Below are positions 26,102-34,892 of a DNA stretch of 64,000 nt, one piece after another. How positions within the stretch are numbered: the first letter of the stretch is position 1; each line of letters opens with the position of its first letter. The position numbers and the translations under genes are program-made. Location: the NCBI RefSeq assembly GCF_003688285.1, contig NZ_RCNT01000006.1, forward strand, positions 1 to 64,000. Reading direction: 5' to 3'. This DNA is from Rhodophyticola porphyridii (lineage in GTDB: Bacteria; Pseudomonadota; Alphaproteobacteria; Rhodobacterales; Rhodobacteraceae). The notes below the pieces were generated by a model. That model was not told the DNA's origin. It searched no databases and was given only the letters and a program-made list of their open reading frames with translations.

Positions 26102-26242
26102 ATGTCCAAGAGCATCAAGGCCCTTCTTGCCCTGGGTCTTCTGGCAAGCGTCGCCGCTTGTGCGCAGGCCCCGCAGGAAGAAATCATCATTGTCGAGCCG
26201 GCACCGATTGTCGAGGAACCGGTGTACAGCAAGTACAACTGA
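26102..26242 (+). CDS. very small lipoprotein
   Basis: A 46-residue lipoprotein: Lys-containing N-terminus, hydrophobic core LLALGLLASVAAC with the lipobox Cys at residue 20, then a short mature peptide of about 27 residues rich in Glu, Ile and Pro (APQEEIIIVEPAPIVEEP). AGGAG lies 7 bases before the ATG. Rhodobacteraceae contain many such peptides; this one sits in a group of three lipoprotein genes between pccB and pccA. The 200 bases upstream (25900-26101) hold no supported gene. Function unknown. Confidence 0.7.
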   Translation: MSKSIKALLALGLLASVAACAQAPQEEIIIVEPAPIVEEPVYSKYN

Positions 26243-26253
26243 CCGTGTCCCGC

Positions 26254-26279
26254 CCGGACGGGCCAACCCGCCCGTCCGG
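26254..26279 (+). terminator. stem-loop after the small lipoprotein gene
   Basis: CCGGACGGG (26254-26262) pairs perfectly with CCCGTCCGG (26271-26279) twelve bases after the stop codon. There is no T-run downstream, so it may act as an mRNA-stabilising stem rather than a terminator. Confidence 0.45.
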
Positions 26280-26377
26280 CACATTACGGTAACGAAAACC
26301 TCCGCGTTTATTGAACCTATTCCCCGATTCGGTCGAACAGAGTATTGTGTGACCATTCATTTTAAGGGGAGAACCTC

Positions 26378-26728
26378 ATGGTTAATGTGCGATTTATGGC
26401 TTTGGCCGGCACGGCGGCTATCGTTTTGGCGGCCTGTGCGCAACCGCCTCAGCCGCAGGCGGCGCGGGCCGTTCCGCTTTACGCAAAATCCGGCGCAGCG
26501 CTTTGTGTCCCGAGTGAGCCTTTGCCCGGCACGAACTATCCGCCCGATCTCGTTCTTTGCGAAGAGATCTGTGCCGAAGATCCCGTCGCGGGGGCCAATG
26601 TGGCAATCTGCCCGCCGCTTGTGGATCGCGGCCGTCAGCGCGGCGTCGACGATGAAGATGACGACAGCAGCACCCAGACGGGCACAAGACCTACGGGCCA
26701 AGGGACGCCTACGGCCGGTATCCCCTAG
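26378..26728 (+). CDS. lipoprotein, function unknown
   Basis: A 116-residue lipoprotein with lipobox LAAC (Cys at residue 20). The mature part holds four more Cys (ALCVPSE, LVLCEEICAEDP, VAICPP), probably two disulfides, followed by an acidic Asp/Glu-Thr tail (GVDDEDDDSSTQTGT) that looks unstructured. TTAAGGGGAG before the ATG is a good ribosome site. It is one of three lipoprotein genes between pccB and pccA. No family recognised. Confidence 0.75.
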   Translation: MVNVRFMALAGTAAIVLAACAQPPQPQAARAVPLYAKSGAALCVPSEPLPGTNYPPDLVLCEEICAEDPVAGANVAICPPLVDRGRQRGVDDEDDDSSTQTGTRPTGQGTPTAGIP

Positions 26729-26761
26729 GGCTGCCGCACATCTGACAGGGGGGAGGGCGCG

Positions 26762-27136
26762 ATGATCAAGCATCGCGGCTTCCCCGGTCGCCTTCCGGGC
26801 ACGGATTACCAGTTCACCATTCGGCGGCAAAACAAGGCCGGCGCGACGCCGCTGGTGCGGCGGGAGCGCTATGCTGACCGACGGCCTGCGGATCGGCGGG
26901 CGGATGCGGCCTTCGTCGAGGCTCTCTGGCTGTATTTCGGGTCGGAGCCTTTCGAACGCGGCAATCTGGATGCGGGCCGGCTCAGCTGGCTTTTCGGTCG
27001 CGAGGTGCTTGCCGCAGAAGACCCGTTCGATCCCGAAAGCTATGACGCGCTGCTGAGGCTGGACGAGGGCCGCGCGCGCGCCGCTTTTCCCGAAGCCTTC
27101 GACGGTACGGGGATCTGGGAGGGCGGATCGGCATGA
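26762..27136 (+). CDS. conserved-looking hypothetical protein
   Basis: A 124-residue soluble protein with a basic N-terminal third (PGRLPGTDYQFTIRRQNKAG) and an acidic C-terminal two thirds (AAFVEALWLYFGSEPFERGN, then LSWLFGREVLAAEDPFDP). No signal peptide, membrane segment or known domain. GGGAGG lies 7 bases before the ATG. It starts 33 bases after the lipoprotein gene, so they may be co-transcribed. I cannot assign a function. Confidence 0.6.
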   Translation: MIKHRGFPGRLPGTDYQFTIRRQNKAGATPLVRRERYADRRPADRRADAAFVEALWLYFGSEPFERGNLDAGRLSWLFGREVLAAEDPFDPESYDALLRLDEGRARAAFPEAFDGTGIWEGGSA

Positions 27137-27302
27137 AGCTGCCTATACCCGTTCTGGCTGCGCGAAATCCGGCTCAAAGCAAAACCGCCCCGAACTTGTC
27201 CTTTTGGACAGGTGGAGCCTGTGCCACGGTTGAATTGTCGGCCCCTGTCCCCAGCTGTTTCCGGGCCGATCGTGACAAGACGTGTTACCCTTCCCCTTCA
27301 AA

Positions 27303-27339
27303 GCGGTCGGCCAGTTATTTGTGCCGACCGCCTTTTTTT
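27303..27339 (+). terminator. Rho-independent terminator
   Basis: GCGGTCGGC (27303-27311) pairs perfectly with GCCGACCGC (27323-27331), followed by C and seven T (27333-27339). It ends the transcript of the hypothetical gene and isolates the following lipoprotein gene. The remaining 27137-27401 shows no supported gene. Confidence 0.88.
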
Positions 27340-27401
27340 AGGTCGCGTAATGGGATAGGGTCCGGTTACAGAGGCATCATATCGACAGGAGAAGACGCAA
27401 A

Positions 27402-27608
27402 ATGCGCGGAATCCATAAACTCACTCTCGCACTCGTTGCCACATTGGGCCTGTCGGCCTGTGTGTCATCGGATCTGGAACGTGCCGCCGTCGGCGCGGCT
27501 GTCGGCGGTGTCGGCGCCGCAGCGCTTGGCGGCAGTGTCGCGACCGGCATCGTGGTCGGCGGCGCGGTCGGCGCGATCTGTGACGAGGTTACAAACATCT
27601 GCCGATAG
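27402..27608 (+). CDS. small glycine-rich lipoprotein
   Basis: A 68-residue lipoprotein with lipobox LSAC (Cys at residue 20). The mature part is a glycine/alanine-rich hydrophobic stretch (VGAAVGGVGAAALGGSVATG) like a glycine-zipper membrane hairpin, ending in CDEVTNICR with two Cys. AGGAGAA lies 8 bases before the ATG. It has its own terminators on both sides (27303-27339 and 27649-27680), so it is a separate transcription unit just before pccA. Confidence 0.78.
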   Translation: MRGIHKLTLALVATLGLSACVSSDLERAAVGAAVGGVGAAALGGSVATGIVVGGAVGAICDEVTNICR

Positions 27609-27648
27609 GGCGCGGCACACAGGCACCGAGTTCAACGATCTGACAGAA

Positions 27649-27680
27649 GGCCGCCGGGGCAGGACCCCGGGCGGCCTTTT
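27649..27680 (+). terminator. Rho-independent terminator
   Basis: GGCCGCC (27649-27655) pairs with GGCGGCC (27670-27676), with inner G-C pairs extending the stem, followed by TTTT. It lies between the small lipoprotein gene and pccA. Confidence 0.75.
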
Positions 27681-27728
27681 CTGTGCTGCAAACGGGCGAA
27701 ACAGCCTGAAAAGAAGGGACAACACCTG

Positions 27729-29774
27729 ATGTTCAAGAAACTGCTGATCGCAAACCGCGGCGAGATCGCCTGCCGCGTGATCAAAACGGCCAGAAAGATG
27801 GGGATCACCACGGTCGCGGTCTATTCCGACGCGGACCGGAACGCGCTGCATGTGAAGATGGCCGACGAAGCCGTGCATATCGGCCCCGCGCCCGCCGCCG
27901 AAAGCTACATCGTCATCGACAAGGTGATGCAGGCGATCCGCGACACCGGCGCCGAGGCCGTCCATCCCGGCTACGGGTTTCTGAGCGAGAACAGGAAGTT
28001 CGCCGAGGCGCTGGAGGCCGAGGGTGTGGCCTTCGTCGGCCCGCCTGCCACCGCGATCGAACAGATGGGTGACAAGATCACCTCCAAGAAGATCGCGGCG
28101 GATGCGGGTGTTTCGACCGTACCCGGCCATATGGGGCTGATCGCCGATGCCGAGGAGGCGGTGAAAATCTCTGGCGAGATCGGCTATCCGGTGATGCTGA
28201 AAGCCAGTGCGGGCGGTGGCGGCAAGGGCATGCGCATCGCATGGGACGAAAGCGAGGTGCGCGAGGGCTTTCAGGCGTCGAAGAACGAGGCGGCGTCGAG
28301 TTTCGGTGACGACCGGATGTTCATCGAGAAATTCGTGACCCAACCCCGGCATATCGAGATCCAGGTTTTGGCCGATGCCCATGGAAATGCCGTCTATCTG
28401 GGCGAGCGGGAATGTTCGATCCAGCGGCGGAACCAGAAGGTGATCGAGGAGGCGCCAAGCCCGTTTCTGGACGAGGCGACCCGCAAGGCGATGGGGGAGC
28501 AGGCCGTAGCACTGGCGCAGGCCGTGGGATACACCAGCGCGGGCACGGTGGAATTCATCGTCGATGGCGAGCGAAACTTCTATTTTCTGGAGATGAACAC
28601 CCGGCTTCAGGTGGAGCATCCGGTGACCGAGCTGATCACCGGGGTCGATCTGGTGGAACAGATGATCCGGGTGGCCGCCGGAGAGCCGCTGCCTTTCGGC
28701 CAGAAAGACGTGACCCTGACCGGCTGGGCGATGGAAAGCCGCCTCTATGCCGAAGACCCCTATCGCGGGTTCCTGCCGTCGATCGGGCGGCTGGTCCGTT
28801 ATCGTCCGCCGGAAGAGATCGCCGCCGGGCCGCTTCTGGCCAATGACAGATGGCAGGGAGAGGCGCCCGAGGGCGAAACGGCGGTGCGCAATGACACCGG
28901 CGTTTTCGAGGGGGGCGAGATCTCCATGTATTATGACCCGATGATTGCCAAGCTGTGCACCTGGGCGCCGGACCGGGCGGGCGCGATCGAGGGGATGCGC
29001 AACGCGCTGGACGGGTTCGAACTTGAAGGGATCGGCCACAACCTGCCGTTTCTGGCCGCCGTGATGGACCATCCGCGCTTCACCTCGGGCGATATCACCA
29101 CGGCCTTCATCGAGGAGGAGTATCCCGACGGGTTCGAGGGCGTGACGCCCGAAGGCAACGACCTGCAGCATCTGGCCGCCGTGGCCGCCCATATGAAGAT
29201 GCTGAAAGAGGACCGCGCCGCCCGGATAAGCGGCACCATGCCCAACCATTCCCGCCGTGTGGCGAGCGACTGGGTGGTCTTCGTCGGCAGCCAGTCCTTT
29301 CCGGTTCACATCGACGAGACCGATTTCGGCACCGAGGTCACGTTTGAGGACGGGAGCCATCTCAAGGTCAATTCCGACTGGCATCTTGGCGACAGGCTGT
29401 TCAAGGGCACTGTCGGTGACCGCCCGATGATCGTGAAGACGGAGTTCATCCGCGGGGGTGCGCGGCTGCGATATCGCGGCGCCGATCTGAAAGTGGTGGT
29501 CCGCACGCCGCGTCAGGCCGAACTTGCGGCGCTGATGCCGGAGAAACTGCCGCCCGATACCTCGCGGCTTCTGCTCTGTCCGATGCCGGGCCTGATCGTG
29601 AAGGTCGATGTGTCCGAGGGCGATGAGATCCAGGAGGGGCAGGCGCTGTGCACCGTCGAGGCGATGAAGATGGAGAACATTCTGCGCGCCGAGAAGAAAG
29701 GTGTCGTAGCCAAGATCAACGCCGGTCCGGGCGACAGCCTGTCGGTGGACGATGTGATCATGGAGTTTGAATGA
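27729..29774 (+). CDS. pccA: propionyl-CoA carboxylase, alpha (biotin) subunit
   Basis: A 681-residue subunit combining biotin carboxylase and biotin carrier. The biotin carboxylase part (about 1-450) starts LLIANRGEIACRVI, has the ATP-grasp glycine loop KASAGGGGKGMRI, and MNTRLQVEHPVTE. The C-terminal biotinyl domain has EAMKM with the biotinylated Lys at residue 647, about 35 residues from the end as usual. It carboxylates biotin using ATP and bicarbonate, and works with PccB. Length is normal. A long open frame on the opposite strand is a shadow. Confidence 0.96.
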   Translation: MFKKLLIANRGEIACRVIKTARKMGITTVAVYSDADRNALHVKMADEAVHIGPAPAAESYIVIDKVMQAIRDTGAEAVHPGYGFLSENRKFAEALEAEGVAFVGPPATAIEQMGDKITSKKIAADAGVSTVPGHMGLIADAEEAVKISGEIGYPVMLKASAGGGGKGMRIAWDESEVREGFQASKNEAASSFGDDRMFIEKFVTQPRHIEIQVLADAHGNAVYLGERECSIQRRNQKVIEEAPSPFLDEATRKAMGEQAVALAQAVGYTSAGTVEFIVDGERNFYFLEMNTRLQVEHPVTELITGVDLVEQMIRVAAGEPLPFGQKDVTLTGWAMESRLYAEDPYRGFLPSIGRLVRYRPPEEIAAGPLLANDRWQGEAPEGETAVRNDTGVFEGGEISMYYDPMIAKLCTWAPDRAGAIEGMRNALDGFELEGIGHNLPFLAAVMDHPRFTSGDITTAFIEEEYPDGFEGVTPEGNDLQHLAAVAAHMKMLKEDRAARISGTMPNHSRRVASDWVVFVGSQSFPVHIDETDFGTEVTFEDGSHLKVNSDWHLGDRLFKGTVGDRPMIVKTEFIRGGARLRYRGADLKVVVRTPRQAELAALMPEKLPPDTSRLLLCPMPGLIVKVDVSEGDEIQEGQALCTVEAMKMENILRAEKKGVVAKINAGPGDSLSVDDVIMEFE

Positions 29775-29841
29775 CGGCCTTGGGGCCGAATAGCCGCGTG
29801 CCTGGGGCAGACGCCGGGGCACGCAGCTTTCGATTGCAAAT

Positions 29842-29856
29842 GTTCCCGTTATGTTC
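29842..29856 (+). promoter_or_regulatory. LexA (SOS) box upstream of dinB
   Basis: GTTCCCGTTATGTTC, an exact GTTC-N7-GTTC, the LexA box form established in Rhodobacter, lies 39-53 bases before the ATG at 29895. The location is right for repression of a SOS DNA-polymerase gene. A TTGCAAA at 29834-29840 next to it is probably coincidental. Confidence 0.8.
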
Positions 29857-29894
29857 TAATTCTGACGACCCGGAAACTGCGCCCGAGTCACCAC

Positions 29895-31133
29895 ATGCCT
29901 CAGCGTGTATCGACCCTGTTCTTCGACATGGACTCCTATTTCGCCGCGGTCTGCCAGGCGGAGGAGCCTGCGCTGATAGGCCGGCCCGTGGGCGTGGTGA
30001 CGACCGATGCGCCGGGGGCGGCGATGATCGCGGCCAGCCGCGAGGCGAAAGCCTGCGGCGTGAAGTTCGGCACAAAGGTGGCCGAGGCGCGGCGCCTTTG
30101 CCCGGGGATCGTGTTTCGCCCGGCGCAGCACGATGTCTGCGTGGAGTATCATCACCGGATCCGCGACGCGGTGGAGACGGTGCTGCCGATCCATACCGCC
30201 CATTCGGTGGACGAGTTTTCCTGTTTGCTGGATCGCTCGCAGCAGGATCTCGCGGAGGCGCTGAAGACCGGCGCGGCGGTGAAACGGGCCGTTGCCGAAC
30301 AGGTGCATCCGTCGCTGACGGTCTCGGTCGGGGTCGCCCCGAACAAGCTTCTGGCGAAGGTCGCGGCCGAGATGGCCAAGCCGGACGGGCTGGACTGGAT
30401 CACGGCGGAGACCCTGCCGGAGAAGATCCTGCGCCTGCCCTTACGCGAATTTCCCGGCATTTCCCGGGGCATTCTGGCGCGGCTGGAGCGGGCGGGCATT
30501 CGCGATACGCAAAGCCTCTATGCGCTGACACCGAAAGCGGCCCGGCATCTTTGGGGAAATGTGGAAGGCGCGCGGTTTCTCACCCAGTTGCAGGGCGGCA
30601 CGGTGGTCTACCCGCCGACGCGACGCAGTTCGCTCGGCCATGGCCAGCGTCTGGTGATGCAGAACCGGACGCCGCAGGCGGCCCGGCTGGTGGCGCGGCG
30701 GCTGCTGATCAAGACCGCCTCGCGGCTCAGGCGGGAGGGGTTGCTGGCCCGGTCGCTTCACGTCAGTGCCAGCTGCGACCGCCACGGGCGGCAATCGGTC
30801 GGCGATACGATCATGGCGACACAGGACACGTTCACGCTACTCAAGACGTTCGAGCGATACTGGCGAGGGTTGACGCTTGCGGACCCGCGCAGCGTATCGG
30901 TGATGGTCGGCGGGCTGATCCCGATGGCGTCGCATATCGCCGATCTGTTCGAAACGCGGGAGGCGGGCCAGCAAAGCACGCGCGAAAGGCTGTGTTCGAT
31001 GATCGACGGGCTGAATGCGCGCTTCGGTCAGGATACCGTGCGTTTCGGCGAGCTTCCCCCGCACAAGGTGCCCTTCACCGGCGCGAAAATCGCCTTCCAG
31101 AGGGTGCCGGAAAGGTCGGAATTTCACGAATAG
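29895..31133 (+). CDS. dinB: Y-family translesion DNA polymerase
   Basis: A 412-residue translesion polymerase. Catalytic carboxylates are present in FFDMDSYFAAV (Asp10) and in HSVDEFSC (Asp and Glu), with the thumb/little-finger region after about residue 240. The Rhodobacteraceae subgroup is often mislabelled as type VI secretion protein ImpB. The C-terminus (KIAFQRVPERSEF) is the subgroup's usual ending; no obvious clamp-binding motif was spotted. It is preceded by a LexA box, so it is expected to be DNA-damage inducible. It lies between pccA and mcm without a metabolic link. Confidence 0.9.
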   Translation: MPQRVSTLFFDMDSYFAAVCQAEEPALIGRPVGVVTTDAPGAAMIAASREAKACGVKFGTKVAEARRLCPGIVFRPAQHDVCVEYHHRIRDAVETVLPIHTAHSVDEFSCLLDRSQQDLAEALKTGAAVKRAVAEQVHPSLTVSVGVAPNKLLAKVAAEMAKPDGLDWITAETLPEKILRLPLREFPGISRGILARLERAGIRDTQSLYALTPKAARHLWGNVEGARFLTQLQGGTVVYPPTRRSSLGHGQRLVMQNRTPQAARLVARRLLIKTASRLRREGLLARSLHVSASCDRHGRQSVGDTIMATQDTFTLLKTFERYWRGLTLADPRSVSVMVGGLIPMASHIADLFETREAGQQSTRERLCSMIDGLNARFGQDTVRFGELPPHKVPFTGAKIAFQRVPERSEFHE

Positions 31134-31134
31134 A

Positions 31135-31608
31135 TCACTGCGTCTCTTCAATGCGGATCGGCATGTTGTCGATGGCGCGGATGATCTCGCGCACGTCGCG
31201 GGGCGACGGGCGGCGAAGATTGACGGCGCCGTCCTTGTCCATCAGCACCAGCGCAAAGCCACGCGGGCGCAATTGGCGGCGGATTTCGGACTGCGCGTCG
31301 GGATCGGTATCGAAGATGATCACCACATCGCGTTCCAGCAATGGCCCCGGACGTTCGGCCAGAAGCGCCAGCTGTTCGCGGAACCGGGGATCGGCCTCGG
31401 TATCGGCAAACACGACGATCGGCCGGGAGATCCAGAGAAAATCGTTCAAATCCAAGTCAATGGCGGACCGCGGTTCAAGCGGGTCGACGGCTTCGGGGGT
31501 TTCCCCGGTTACGTCGCTCTGGGCCATGGCCACATCCTGCGAAAGGGCTGGAAACCCGGGAAACACTGCGAAACCAAGGGCTAAGGTAAGGGCTAGAGTA
31601 CTGCGCAT
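31135..31608 (-). CDS. secreted DUF4174-type protein
   Basis: A 157-residue protein with a signal peptide (cleavage near ALSQ, residue 24), an acidic linker, then a thioredoxin-fold-like domain: LWISRPIVVFADTEADPRF, LERDVVIIFDTDPDA, and GFALVLMDKDGAVNLRRPSP, the pattern of DUF4174. It lacks the CxxC of a thioredoxin. Function unknown, probably periplasmic. GGAGG precedes the ATG at 31608. It is convergent with dinB, the two stop codons lying one base apart. Confidence 0.82.
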   Translation of the reverse strand: MRSTLALTLALGFAVFPGFPALSQDVAMAQSDVTGETPEAVDPLEPRSAIDLDLNDFLWISRPIVVFADTEADPRFREQLALLAERPGPLLERDVVIIFDTDPDAQSEIRRQLRPRGFALVLMDKDGAVNLRRPSPRDVREIIRAIDNMPIRIEETQ

Positions 31609-31752
31609 CGATCCTCCGTCACTGGCAGATATAGGGGGTCGGCGGGTGAAAGCGAAGGCTTTCGTAACGTATTCTGCATCGGATCGTGGCAAACCTGCGA
31701 TTTACCGTGTCTTTAGCTCTTCGACGGCATGGTGGCCGCTCCAACGCATTGA

Positions 31753-31760
31753 TTTGCAAA
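31753..31760 (+). promoter_or_regulatory. putative PccR site at the start of the mcm unit
   Basis: TTTGCAAA, a perfect core palindrome, 11 bases before the ATG at 31772, followed after GGGG by the partial match CAAACATA. The core overlaps the AAAGGGG ribosome site. It would bring the sulfotransferase-like gene and mcm under PccR. Confidence 0.5.
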
Positions 31761-31771
31761 GGGGCAAACAT

Positions 31772-32698
31772 ATGGACGTCGTCCTTCACATCGGTGTGCA
31801 CCGCACCGGCACCACCACTGTCCAGCGGGTCATGGGCGCAAGCCGGGAGACGCTGGTCGCCGGGCGCATCGCCTATTGGGGGCCGAAGCGTCTTCGGGGG
31901 GGCCTGTTTCAGGGTCTGTCCGATGATCCGTCGCAGATGTTGCCTTGGCAGGCGCGGCGCCGGAAGCGGATGGCCGGGCGGATCAATCTGGCGATGGAAA
32001 CGCACCGGCAGGAGGGGATGCGCACACTTCTGGTGAGCGAGGAAAACATCGCCGGCATGCTTCGGCCCAATCTGACCCGGCGAAGCCTTTACCCCGATGC
32101 GGATACCCGCCTCGCCCGCCTTGCGGAGGCGTTCGGCAAGAGATGCATCCGGGTGGCGATCGGCATTCGCTGCTACGACCGGTACTGGTCCTCGGCACTG
32201 GCTTTCGCGCTCGCCCGTGGCGGCCCGCCGCCTACATCTCAGATGTGCAGCGCGCTTGTCGCGCAGCCGCGCCGGTGGCGCGACCTTGTTCATGCCGCCG
32301 CACAGGCGTTTCCGCAGGCCGAAATCGTCGTCTGGACGCATGAGGCCCTCGCCGCGCGGCCGGAGCAGCAGGTCGCGGCCTTGCTGGGCGGGCCGGCGCC
32401 GCGTCTGAAAGCGATCCGCGACTGGCACAATGCATCGCCCACCCCAGCTGCGCTGCGCGAGGTCATGATGGATCGCGGCGAAGACCCGGGCGTGATTTCG
32501 GAAATGTCGGGAAAGTTCATGCCGTTCACGGCGCTTCAAAGGTCCGCGCTGCGCGCTCACTACGCCGAAGATCTGGGCTGGCTGCGCGGCGGCGCGGACG
32601 GGCTCGCCCGCTATATCGACGACCCCGCGACAGATTGGGGCGCGACAGGACAAGGAAGAGGACATCTGAATGACGGAGAATATCGACGCCTGGCGTGA
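31772..32698 (+). CDS. sulfotransferase-like P-loop protein, function unknown
   Basis: A 308-residue protein beginning with [14 protein letters not shown], a 5'-phosphosulfate-binding-type P-loop of the sulfotransferase superfamily, and later [20 protein letters not shown], matching the 3'-phosphate-binding region. The C-terminal part is not assigned. The ATG at 31772 is chosen because it places the P-loop at the very start and follows AAAGGGG. Its last 29 bases overlap the start of mcm, so they are translationally linked. A sulfotransferase role would not fit the mutase; a nucleotide- or CoA-related function is an alternative. Confidence 0.75.
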   Translation: MDVVLHIGVHRTGTTTVQRVMGASRETLVAGRIAYWGPKRLRGGLFQGLSDDPSQMLPWQARRRKRMAGRINLAMETHRQEGMRTLLVSEENIAGMLRPNLTRRSLYPDADTRLARLAEAFGKRCIRVAIGIRCYDRYWSSALAFALARGGPPPTSQMCSALVAQPRRWRDLVHAAAQAFPQAEIVVWTHEALAARPEQQVAALLGGPAPRLKAIRDWHNASPTPAALREVMMDRGEDPGVISEMSGKFMPFTALQRSALRAHYAEDLGWLRGGADGLARYIDDPATDWGATGQGRGHLNDGEYRRLA

Positions 32699-34802
32699 CC
32701 TGGCCGCCAAGGAGCTGCGCGGCCGCGACGTGGAGGACCTGACCTGGGAGACGCTGGAAGGCATCCGGGTCAAGCCGCTTTACACCTCGGCCGACGCCAG
32801 GGATCTGCCCCATATGGGCAGCGTTCCGGGCGAGGCGCCGTTCACCCGCGGGGTGAAGGCCACGATGTATGCGGGCCGGCCCTGGACGATCCGGCAATAT
32901 GCGGGATTTTCCACGGCGGAAGAATCCAACGCGTTCTATCGCAAGGCCCTCGCGGCGGGGCAGCAGGGCGTTTCCGTCGCCTTCGATCTGGCCACCCATC
33001 GCGGATATGACAGCGATCACCCGCGCGTCGTGGGCGATGTGGGCAAGGCCGGGGTCGCGATCGACAGCGTCGAGGACATGAAGATCCTCTTCGACGGCAT
33101 CCCGCTCGACAAGGTGTCCGTCTCGATGACGATGAATGGCGCGGTGATCCCGGTTCTGGCGAATTTCATCGTGGCCGGCGAAGAACAGGGCCATGACCGC
33201 GCGGTTCTGTCGGGCACCATTCAGAATGACATTCTGAAAGAGTTCATGGTGCGCAACACCTATATCTACCCGCCCGAACCAAGCATGCGGATCATCGCCG
33301 ATATCATCGAATACACCTCGAACGAGATGCCGAAATTCAACTCGATCTCGATCTCGGGCTATCACATGCAGGAGGCGGGCGCGAACCTCGTGCAGGAGCT
33401 TGCCTATACGCTGGCCGACGGGCGCGAATATGTGCGCGCGGCGATTGCGCGCGGCATGGATGTGGACAGGTTCGCCGGGCGGCTCAGCTTCTTCTTCGCC
33501 ATCGGCATGAATTTCTTCATGGAGGCCGCCAAGCTGCGCGCCGCGCGGTTCCTTTGGCACCGCATCATGACCGAGTTCGGCGCGAAATCCGACCGCTCCA
33601 AGATGCTGCGGACCCATTGCCAGACTTCCGGGGTCTCCCTGCAGGAACAGGATCCGTACAACAATGTGGTGCGCACCGCCTACGAGGCGATGAGCGCCGT
33701 TCTGGGCGGAACGCAAAGCCTGCACACCAATGCGCTGGACGAGGCCATCGCCCTGCCGACCGAGTTCGCGGCCCGTATCGCACGGAACACCCAGTTGATC
33801 CTGCAGGAGGAAACCGGCGTCACGAATGTTGTCGATCCGCTTGCGGGCTCCTACTATGTGGAAGCGCTGACCGCCGAACTGATCGATCAGGCCTGGGTGC
33901 TCATCGAAGAGGTCGAGGAGATGGGGGGCATGACCAAGGCCGTGGCCTCCGGCATGCCGAAACTGAGGATCGAGGAAAGCGCGGCCCGGCGTCAGGCGCT
34001 GATCGACCGGGGCGACGAGGTGATTGTCGGTGTCAATAAGTACCGGTTGGACAAGGAAGACCCGATCGACATTCTCGATATCGACAACGACGCGGTGCGC
34101 GCGGGACAGATCGCGCGGCTTGAGCGTATCCGCGAGACGCGCGATGCAGGCGCCTGCGAGGGCGCGCTTCTGGCACTTGAGCAGGGGGCGGCCTCCGGGC
34201 AGGGCAATCTTCTGGAACTGGCGGTGGAGGCCGCGCGCGCGCGCGCCACAGTGGGAGAAATCAGCATGGCGATGGAAAAACCCTTTGGCCGCCATCGCGC
34301 CGAGGTCAGAACGCTGGCGGGCGTCTACGGTGCTGCCTATGAGGGTGACGAGGGCTTCGCGGCTATTCAGGCCGATGTGGAGAGCTTCGCCGAGCAGGAA
34401 GGTCGCCGCCCGCGCATGCTGGTGGTCAAGATGGGCCAGGACGGCCATGACCGGGGCGCCAAGGTGATCGCAACCGCCTTCGCCGATATCGGCTTCGATG
34501 TGGATGTCGGCCCGCTGTTCCAGACCCCGGAAGAGGCCGCGCAGGACGCCATCGACAATGATGTGCATGTTGTCGGCATCTCGTCGCAGGCCGCGGGCCA
34601 CAAGACGCTGGCCCCGAAACTGATCGAGGCGCTGAGGGCTAATGATGCGGGCGATATCATCGTGATCTGCGGCGGCGTCATCCCCCATCAGGATTACGAG
34701 TTCCTGCAAGATGCCGGTGTGAAGGCGATTTTCGGGCCCGGCACGAACATCCCCGAGGCGGCCCGGGATATTCTGAAACTGATCGGGCAGGCGCGGGGCT
34801 GA
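32670..34802 (+). CDS. mcm: methylmalonyl-CoA mutase
   Basis: A 710-residue adenosylcobalamin-dependent mutase that turns (R)-methylmalonyl-CoA into succinyl-CoA. The N-terminal TIM barrel includes [20 protein letters not shown] (substrate binding) and [20 protein letters not shown]; the C-terminal cobalamin domain has [12 protein letters not shown] with the D-x-H-x-x-G motif at Asp591, His593 and Gly596. Both domains are in one chain, so it is the homodimeric type. It completes propionyl-CoA assimilation after PccA/PccB. Methylmalonyl-CoA epimerase is not in the window. Transcribed with the overlapping upstream gene. Confidence 0.97.
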   Translation: MTENIDAWRDLAAKELRGRDVEDLTWETLEGIRVKPLYTSADARDLPHMGSVPGEAPFTRGVKATMYAGRPWTIRQYAGFSTAEESNAFYRKALAAGQQGVSVAFDLATHRGYDSDHPRVVGDVGKAGVAIDSVEDMKILFDGIPLDKVSVSMTMNGAVIPVLANFIVAGEEQGHDRAVLSGTIQNDILKEFMVRNTYIYPPEPSMRIIADIIEYTSNEMPKFNSISISGYHMQEAGANLVQELAYTLADGREYVRAAIARGMDVDRFAGRLSFFFAIGMNFFMEAAKLRAARFLWHRIMTEFGAKSDRSKMLRTHCQTSGVSLQEQDPYNNVVRTAYEAMSAVLGGTQSLHTNALDEAIALPTEFAARIARNTQLILQEETGVTNVVDPLAGSYYVEALTAELIDQAWVLIEEVEEMGGMTKAVASGMPKLRIEESAARRQALIDRGDEVIVGVNKYRLDKEDPIDILDIDNDAVRAGQIARLERIRETRDAGACEGALLALEQGAASGQGNLLELAVEAARARATVGEISMAMEKPFGRHRAEVRTLAGVYGAAYEGDEGFAAIQADVESFAEQEGRRPRMLVVKMGQDGHDRGAKVIATAFADIGFDVDVGPLFQTPEEAAQDAIDNDVHVVGISSQAAGHKTLAPKLIEALRANDAGDIIVICGGVIPHQDYEFLQDAGVKAIFGPGTNIPEAARDILKLIGQARG

Positions 34803-34892
34803 CACGCAATCCTGAAAGCGCGGGTGGGCCTTTGCCCTTGCCCTGACCCGGTGCCTGTCGCATCTAGGTAGGACAAGGGAAAGGTGCGTGCC

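Noticed and set aside
27133-27729. 198-codon frame across the small lipoprotein gene
   Set aside because: It crosses two strong terminators and the out-of-frame lipoprotein gene; composition is not protein-like.
27465-29822. 785-codon open frame on the minus strand over pccA
   Set aside because: pccA is certain on the other strand; the frame has no domain and no ribosome site.
29771-32698. 975-codon continuous frame running across dinB into the sulfotransferase-like gene
   Set aside because: Only its last third is coding; the rest is an out-of-frame reading of dinB and an antisense reading of the DUF4174 gene. The start at 31772 fits the P-loop and ribosome site.
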